Positions 57,221 to 64,000 of a stretch of 64,000 bases of DNA are shown here, in pieces; within the stretch, counting starts at the first letter, position 1; the number at the start of each line of letters is the position of its first letter. Source of the stretch: Endomychus coccineus (lineage: Eukaryota > Arthropoda > Insecta > Coleoptera > Endomychidae); the NCBI GenBank assembly GCA_958510875.1, contig OY294068.1:30918297-30982296 (forward strand), written 5' to 3'. The translations under genes were made by a program, and so were the position numbers. The notes under the pieces were generated by a model. The model had not been told where the DNA came from, searched no databases, and saw nothing but the letters and a program-made list of their open reading frames with translations.

Positions 57221-58542
57221 AATAAATAATAAATAAATAGCTCACTAAATGAAAATTGCCTCTCTAAATATTGGCTACAGATACTATAAATATAAATCAG
57301 AAAGTAGAATATTCCCAGTTGCCAGCATGCTCAAATAGATTTAAATGGTACTTAATGTACATGCAAATGCTCCAGCGAGTTGTTTAACCATTTTGTTGAG
57401 TAATGAATTAATAACAAAACATGCTTCATTACATAATTTGAAAGCCCATGACCTTTATTCTGGTTATTAACTTATTCTATTTTTGATTCAGTATTAAGTA
57501 ACTCAACTAAGATAAAGTTTGAAAGTAGATTTCGAGATCAACGTTAAAGCTACGGGAGGATCAGAATGCTCCGATAGATCGTAGAGGAAAATAATGGAAA
57601 CGAGATAAGCCGCGCGCTGGCGATGTCCAGGGGCGGTTCACCAGGTTCAGTGTTGCCCATCTACCAAAGTTACCAATTTCCACCATTATGCCGAAGTGCA
57701 ATTATTGTTTTCTACCAAAACTCTATTTATATCAGATTTGAAAATTATCAATATTTCACCAATGATAAACAACAGATTATCCATTCTTTCTGTTCCGCTG
57801 ACCAAATTTAGAAGTTATTGAGTCAATCTTTTGGGAGCTAATAAAAATAAGTAAAAGACAAATCATCATATCTTAAAACACATATCCATCATCTATATTC
57901 AAAAAAATATATATTATATTATAATCCTAACATACGTGATATCAACTCTGGCTAACTCAAACTATCGATTTTCAGTTTGAAACTGAAAGTTATAAAGCAG
58001 CACAAGGATCAAATTCGAATATAGTTATGATTTTTGAGTGAGATGTATATTGCTCAAGATCGGCCACTTTCCAGATTTAGAACATTCTCGGCCCGAATTG
58101 TGTTCAACCTGACTTTCTTTTGTAAAGCAGATTATCAATATACCTATACATGCAGACAATAATATTTTGGTAGATACTAAAAATCGCTCCCCGAAATTAC
58201 CTTTAAGGTTCTTAAATTGAAACTAAATTTCTGTTGAACCGTTATTTTAAAGGAATTTAGTAGAATCATGTGAGCATCTTGAGACAAAAAATGAAAGATG
58301 AATGAATGGTTGGAAATGAGAAGTTTTCCTTATTGTATATCTTATAATATATACAGTAGATCATATTTTTGAACCCTGTTACAGAGTGAAAAGGGTCCGA
58401 AAACATGTTTGTCCTTTTTCTGAGACTATTGCATCCATGCCCAAACTGCGTCATTCAAGATCAAGTATATATCCTAGTCCTACTCAAAAGAACTCGTTCA
58501 ATGACATTTGATCGTCATTGTTTGAAATAATCCCATTACAGG
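57221..58542. other. No gene recognised
   Basis: It starts with an ATAATAAATAAATA run. The remaining AT-rich sequence has open frames of about 62 codons at 57623-57811 (+) and 58454-58266 (-) without supporting features. Confidence 0.4.
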
Positions 58543-59576
58543 GTCATTCACGGAGGGTGAACTATAAGACATTTACGGAGAACTGCTATATATAATATAG
58601 TATATACTATCATCTTGAAATAGCTTGCTTATATAAGTGGTACAAAATATTTCAGAAACGCGCGCTGTTGTTGCTTCTATTAGAAAGTATCAGATACTAT
58701 GAAATGTTGAATGAATTTAAAATATTAATTTTATATTTTTTTATTTGCAAAACATTACTTTGAAAAATCTTCATATCGTTATAATTTATAATTTGTAAAG
58801 GCTTAACTCTCGTTCATAATTAAAACCAAGGTTTCATATCATCAAAAGTTAATAACTAATTGTTCGGCATAGTTATTTGTATAGAAGAGCATTTTATTTT
58901 GTTCTCCTCGTTGACGAACATATTTTAATTCATCTAAATTTTCGTTGCTGTTAAATCTGGATACATTATATCCATATAAAGTCTTCTATAAGTGCGACTA
59001 ATAATTTTATGACATTGTTCATATAAAATAAATAAATGCATAAGCACTGAATTGAAATAACATCTCCTTCAAAAGTTTACTAGAAAAATTTAATTGACAC
59101 CTCAAAACTAAACGAAACTGAAGAAATGTCAAGATACAGAACCTCAATAACTATTGTAGCGGAATTGTTACCATTGCGGACTAGAAAAATCAAAGCAATT
59201 GTTGCTTATTATTAGTTTTTCCATATAAGTCGATAACTGATGAAGATAGGTATAGGAACACTACAAATAGAGGAGTAGGAAATTTGGAGGGCTTTCCGAA
59301 TAAGAAATGATATACAGGGCAATCGATTTGAGATAATAAAACATTTGGTACTTTTTCTAACCGATCGATTGAGTTATTTTCGGGCCATTCTGTGTACTCC
59401 CCTAAGAATTAAATTACATTATATAAAAGTATCAAATTTTCAAAGCATCTGCTACTTTCTAATAGAAGCGACAACACTGCACAATCGAAAATGTTTTAAA
59501 AGATATAAGCTACCAAAGTTTCAAAACTATAAGTTGATCTCCGTAAATGTCTATTAGTCCACCTATCGTGAATGAT
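58543..59576. mobile_element. Inverted-repeat element (MITE-like), about 1.03 kb
   Basis: The arms 58543-58720 and 59400-59576 are inverted copies. Shared strings are TCATTCACG at the ends, AGACATTTACGGAG and TGCTTCTATTAGAAAGTA (the last as GTCGCTTCTATTAGAAAG in the other arm). The 680-bp centre has no transposase motif. Target duplication was not identified. Confidence 0.75.
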
Positions 59577-59639
59577 CAGTTCAACAGTTTTTTAAACACG
59601 ATACATACAACGTTGATCTAATTGATTAACATTCAGACT

Positions 59640-60800
59640 AACTGTAGGAATAATTACGCAGAGGTTCTGGAGGTTCAGGTGGGGATCGTCCCTCTACAGT
59701 TTCATATCAAACCAGTGGCCGCGGGTGCGGCATATCGGCTGGCTGGTCTGGACCAGTGGGTCGCTGTGTCTGTGCCTCGTGTTCATGGAAAAATTTGGGA
59801 TTGGGAAGCCGAGAACTGCATGATCCTCCGACTGACGCAGGATACGATAGCGCCTACTGTCAGGTTTCAAACACCAGACGTCCTCATAACACAGAGGGCG
59901 GACTGGGAGAACAAGGACTTTGAACTCGTGTGGTTCACGGATGGTTCTAAGATTGGCGAGTCTAGCAGAGCCGGAGTCTACTCGTATACACCCAGAAAGG
60001 AGATTTCAGTTGCCCAAAGTGCCCACGCAACCGTTTTCTAGGCTGAGGTCTGTGCAATACGGACCTGTACCCTGGAAAAAGATTAAACTACCGAGGTAAG
60101 GAGATTTACATCTGCACTGACGGCCGAGCGGCCTGAGGGCACTTCGCACCCACAGTGTGACTTCTAGGTTTGTCTTGGAGTGCAAGGAATCTCTGGCTGA
60201 ATTAGCCAGAAGGAGCAAACTCTATAGTGTGGGTACCTGCCCACTCTGGCGTGAAGGGGAACGAAGTGGCCGATGAACTGGCCAAACGGGGTACCTTGAG
60301 TGCGCCTGGCCCCCATTCAACGATCGGAATTTCATCAACCACCGGGCTCCACGCCTTCAAGGAGTTTCTGGATAGACAGTGACTCTCGGTCTGGCATGGT
60401 GCCCCCGGCATGAGGCAAGCGAAGCTCCACATTAGGGAGTTCTCACCTCAACTCTCTAAAACTCTACTCTATGAGCAGGAGAGGCCTAAAACTGGTGACA
60501 GGACACTGTCATTTGAATAAACATCTATGCACAATGGGTATTGTTGAAAATTCAACTTGTAGTAGATGTGGTGAGGCGGATGAAACTGCCCCTCACATCC
60601 TAGCAGAATGTCCAGCACTGGCTCTTAGGCTACAACACCTCGGCAGCACACATCATATACCGCTTGAAGCCATAAGACATATCAGTCCATGAAAAATCTT
60701 AGCCTTCGGCACTGCCTTAGACCTGCTGGTCTGATTCTTATATTAAGGGGCGCACAATGGACCCAATCAAGCGGTCTAAGTAATCCGGACTTGTCCGCCC
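59640..60800 (+). pseudogene. 3' part of an R1-like non-LTR retrotransposon with RNase H
   Basis: The plus strand runs from the end of the reverse transcriptase connector (VGIVPLQFHIKPVAAGAAYR, about 59680) into RNase H: FELVWFTDGSKIGESS (first D), TVF-stop-AEVCAIRTC (E), IYICTDGRAA (second D) and WVPAHSGVKGNEVADELAKR (last catalytic block, about 60228-60290). The C-terminal motif is in frame 60471-60692: RRGLKLVTGHCHLNKHL, CSRCGEADETAPHILAECPA. One TAG (60039) and several frameshifts disrupt it. The 3' end is around 60800 with TTGATTGATTAATTGA. The upstream part is absent, so it is 5'-truncated. Confidence 0.82.
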
Positions 60801-62499
60801 CCGTTTTAATTGATTGATTAATTGAACTGTAAGAATCCAAAATCAAAATAAGCTGCAAATTTCTCTCAGAAACGTCCTTCGTCATCTTTAACAAAATGCA
60901 AACGTAAAAGAGATTTGTCTAGATAGAGCAATGTTGATTACTTAAGATTAGTTTCCATATTATGGACCATCGTAAACAGCACTGTATCTGATACATGACA
61001 GTTGTTTGGGAAAGAAAACAGATAAAGCTCTCACACGAAAAAGAACAGACATGAACTACCAATCGTAGTGAATTTTAGTATTCTTGCTCATCCGGAATGA
61101 TTCAAAACGCAATGGTTTACGTTCATTACACTTGAGATTGATTCACGTCAATTCCCACTGCGAGATAGATCCGACTAGAACAACTTCAAAATAAAATATC
61201 ATACCAACCATTAATCTGAACGTTCTATCATCTATTTCGAAACAATAAAGCTTTAATGCATCAATAATATATATGCGAATTTAATCCTTGTGCTTTGTAG
61301 TCGATAACTTCACAAATTGCCAGTCGTTCCAAAAGGAATAATCAAATTGAATTGGATTTGGAATCGGATTCACGTGAAAGAACAGTAGGACGCTCAATGG
61401 TTAATACTCGAACTAAGCACCAAGCAGAAACAAACGACAATAAATCCTCTCATTACTCGTGAGTCCAATATTGAATTCGATGCAACGTTGTGTCATTTCC
61501 TAGTGGGTTGCATTGTTTCGATTCTATTCGTTTTATATCCAGTATCTCGGCTCTCGATGTTGATTTATTAGAGGAAGTGCATTCCCTGAATTTTTCCGGC
61601 GTTCTACCCCACTCAACTTGGCAAAACTATTCTTGGATCTAGTGTAAGCAAAGAGTCAATTTCCATTGTACCATTGTTGAATTTTTATAAGATATATGAT
61701 GAATCTATTTATAAATGTAGTAGGTTAGATCAATTTTGATAAGATATCAGTTCGACAATACTATTTAGACAATAAAAATCAATTGTATTAGAGTGAGTAA
61801 GTATAAAAACAGATATTTCAAAAAAAATAGGTGCTACTTAGAAGCTTTAGCAAAGATAATCAATTATTATTCGTACCTAACTAGTTTTAGATAGATGCAA
61901 TGTCTGACGTCAATCCTTTGTGATTTTATGGTGAATTCGACTCAGTCATATTCTTCACATTCAAGTGGCCTTTCCTCAAAACTGTCAGAAATGGGTATAG
62001 AGTATGTATCCCCTTTTATCCTTAACTTAGCATTCTTTAAAAATATGTTGACATGTAATCAATTAAAAATAAAAGAGTTTGTCCGATCACCCAGAAAAAA
62101 GAACTTGTGAAATCGAGTTTGGACACAACGTCCTACTCTCTTACATCCCAGAGATATTGAATATTGAATGCAAACTATTGACTGAAATATCAGCTATGGA
62201 AAGAAATGACATTATAGCAGAAGGTGATAATGTGTTGTCAAGTTGACTATTTGATCAGGTTTTCAACGTTTTTGAATAAAACTATCAATTTCATTCGGAG
62301 ATTCTTACAAATCAAATTTAGGACTCTCCACCGATTACGTGAAATAATACAAATTATTTTTACCAAATGTTTGAAGGAAAATTAATAGCTGACGTGAAAT
62401 AAGAAACTGACTATTTACAGTTGCACGAACAGTAATCAGTTGTTATATATTATCTAAACAGTAGGTTTCCATAACCTCAAAAACAGTATAAATGTAGGA
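60801..62499. other. No gene recognised
   Basis: AT-rich DNA leading into the satellite array. The 71-codon frame at 61895-62110 has no defensible features. Confidence 0.45.
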
Positions 62500-64000
62500 T
62501 GATTATAATATTTCAACAAATATTCCAATCGAATTCAAATGCAATAATAAATACCAGAAAAAACACATTTTGGTATTAAATTGACTCATTAAATAACCGA
62601 AAAGCAAGTGAATGGCAAAAGGAACAATTTATAGGAAGAGATTCCTGTCTAAAAAATGTTCGAAAGTTTACTTGATCGATTATTGAAATAAAACTGACCC
62701 TAGATCTAAAAGATTTAGATAAAGATATTTCAACAAATATTCAATTGGAAACCATTTTTTGTAACACCAAATAAAAAACACATTTGGTTGTTCGAAAACC
62801 GAAAAGTTAAAATAAAACATTTTTAAAAAGATCACATCTTGCATAATTTTCAAAAGAAGTTTATTAATCGATTTGAAAAATAAAACTAGATCTTAAATGT
62901 TTTAAATTAAAGTGTGCTATGCAAATTCAATAATAGATACCAGAAAGAACACATTTTGGTATTAAATTGACTCATTAAATAACCGAAAAGCAAGTGAATG
63001 GCAAAAGGAACAATTTATAGCAAGAGATTCCTGTCTAAAAAATGTTTAATTTTTTCGAAAGTTAATTGATCGATTATTGAAATAAAACTGCCCCTAGATG
63101 TAAAAGATTTAGATAAAGATATTTCAACAAATATTCAATTGGAAACCATTTTTTGTAACACCAAATAAAAAAACACATTTGGTTGTTCGAAAACCGAAAA
63201 GTTAAAATAAAACATTTTTAAAAAGATCACATCTTGCATAATTTTCACAAGAAGTTCATTAATCGATAATCGATTTGAAAAATAAAACTGGTTCTTAAAT
63301 GTTTTAAATTAAAGTATGCTATGTAAATTCAATAATAGATACCAGAAAAAACACATTTTGGTATTAAATTGACTCATTAAATAACCGAAAAGCAAATAAA
63401 ACGTTTTTAAAAAGATCACATCTTGCATAATTTTCACAAGAAGCTCATTAATCGATAATCGATTTGAAAAATAAAACTAGATCTTAAATGTTTTAAAGTA
63501 AAGTATGCTATGCAAATTCAATAATAGATACCAGAAAAAACACATTTTGGTATTAAATTGACTCATTAAATAACCGAAAAGCAAGTGAATGGCAAAAGGA
63601 ACAATTTATCGGAAGAGTTCCTGTCTAAGAAATGTTTAATTTTTTCGAAAGTTTACTTGATCGATTATTAAAATAAAACTGACCCTAGATCTAAAAGATT
63701 TAGATAAAGATATTTCAACAAATATTCAATTGGAAACCATTTTTTGTAACACCAAATAAAAAACACATTAGGTTGTTCGAAAACCGAAAAATTAAAATAA
63801 AACATTTTTAAAAATATCACATCTTGCATAATTTTCACAAGAAGTTCATTAATCGATAATCGATTTGAAAAATAAAACTTGATCTTAAATGTTTTAAATC
63901 AAAGTATGCTATGTAAATTCAATAATAGATACCAGAAAAAACACATTTTGGTATTAAATTGACTTATTAAATAACGAAAAGCAAGTTAATGGCAAAAAGA
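62500..64000 (+). repeat. Satellite array with about 400-bp dimeric unit, running off the window
   Basis: Successive units start with ATACCAGAAA at 62551, 62937, 63339, 63528 and 63929, giving spacings of 386, 402, 189 and 401 bp. Each full unit has two related halves: both contain ACACATTT(T)GG, ACCGAAAAG, a CGATTATTGAAATAAAACT-type string and a TCTAAA/TCTTAAATG segment. The unit is therefore a dimer of an ancestral monomer of about 200 bp. The 189-bp unit is a hybrid missing one monomer length. Confidence 0.9.

Noticed and set aside
62500..64000. CRISPR-like array
   Set aside because: Units are about 400 bp, lack unique spacers and sit in a eukaryotic genome; it is satellite DNA.
1..64000. 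tRNA, rRNA or snRNA genes
   Set aside because: No cloverleaf with a GGTTCGAATCC-type box or rRNA-like block was found by eye on either strand; a covariance search would be decisive.

Overview
The window is eukaryotic and looks like an insect genome, possibly a beetle, although the order is a guess. It is AT-rich, has spliced genes with GTAAGT donors and pyrimidine-AG acceptors, and is crowded with arthropod-type transposable elements. I can support only two host genes. The first is a lipid phosphate phosphatase of the wunen/PAP2 family (+ strand, exons 4726-5201 and 6730-7020, first exon not seen). The second is an SLC2/Tret1-like sugar transporter (+ strand, main exon 49292-50719, with a candidate first exon near 49054). 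They share no evident pathway and are separated by about 42 kb of repeats.

Layout. 1-3.8 kb: AT-rich DNA and a mariner/Tc1-type transposon with 300-bp inverted ends and a broken transposase. 4.7-7.4 kb: the phosphatase gene. 7.6-11.2 kb: a graveyard of antisense non-LTR fragments. 11.7-14.6 kb: a Penelope-like element (PLE) nested in an older PLE, with inverted terminal repeats that carry hammerhead ribozyme motifs. 15.93-24.43 kb: a near-perfect 4.25-kb tandem duplication cutting through nested non-LTR elements. 25.5-26.1 kb: another PLE remnant. 27.1-27.9 kb: a BEL/Pao pol fragment split by a small hAT MITE. 30.4-33.3 kb: non-LTR remnants. 33.3-35.65 kb: a second mariner-like element with 610-bp inverted ends. 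35.7-39.7 kb: three or more non-LTR elements. 39.9-40.7 kb: a hAT transposase remnant. 40.7-43.6 kb: a non-LTR reverse transcriptase interrupted by a Foldback-like element flanked by 170-bp direct repeats. 44.6-47.8 kb: mariner and Ty3/gypsy remnants. 49-51.1 kb: the sugar transporter. 52.3-60.8 kb: scattered ORF fragments, a non-autonomous hAT, a diverged repeat cluster, an inverted-repeat MITE and the 3' end of an R1-like element. 62.5-64 kb: the start of a satellite array built from a dimeric repeat of about 400 bp.

Most coding-looking sequence belongs to dead transposons. The value of the window lies in its structural record: insertion junctions with target duplications, element-within-element nesting, ribozyme-bearing Penelope termini, an unusually long direct repeat around a Foldback-like element, and a recent segmental tandem duplication with 4-bp junction microhomology. 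All similarity statements come from reading the sequence by eye; no database search was run.
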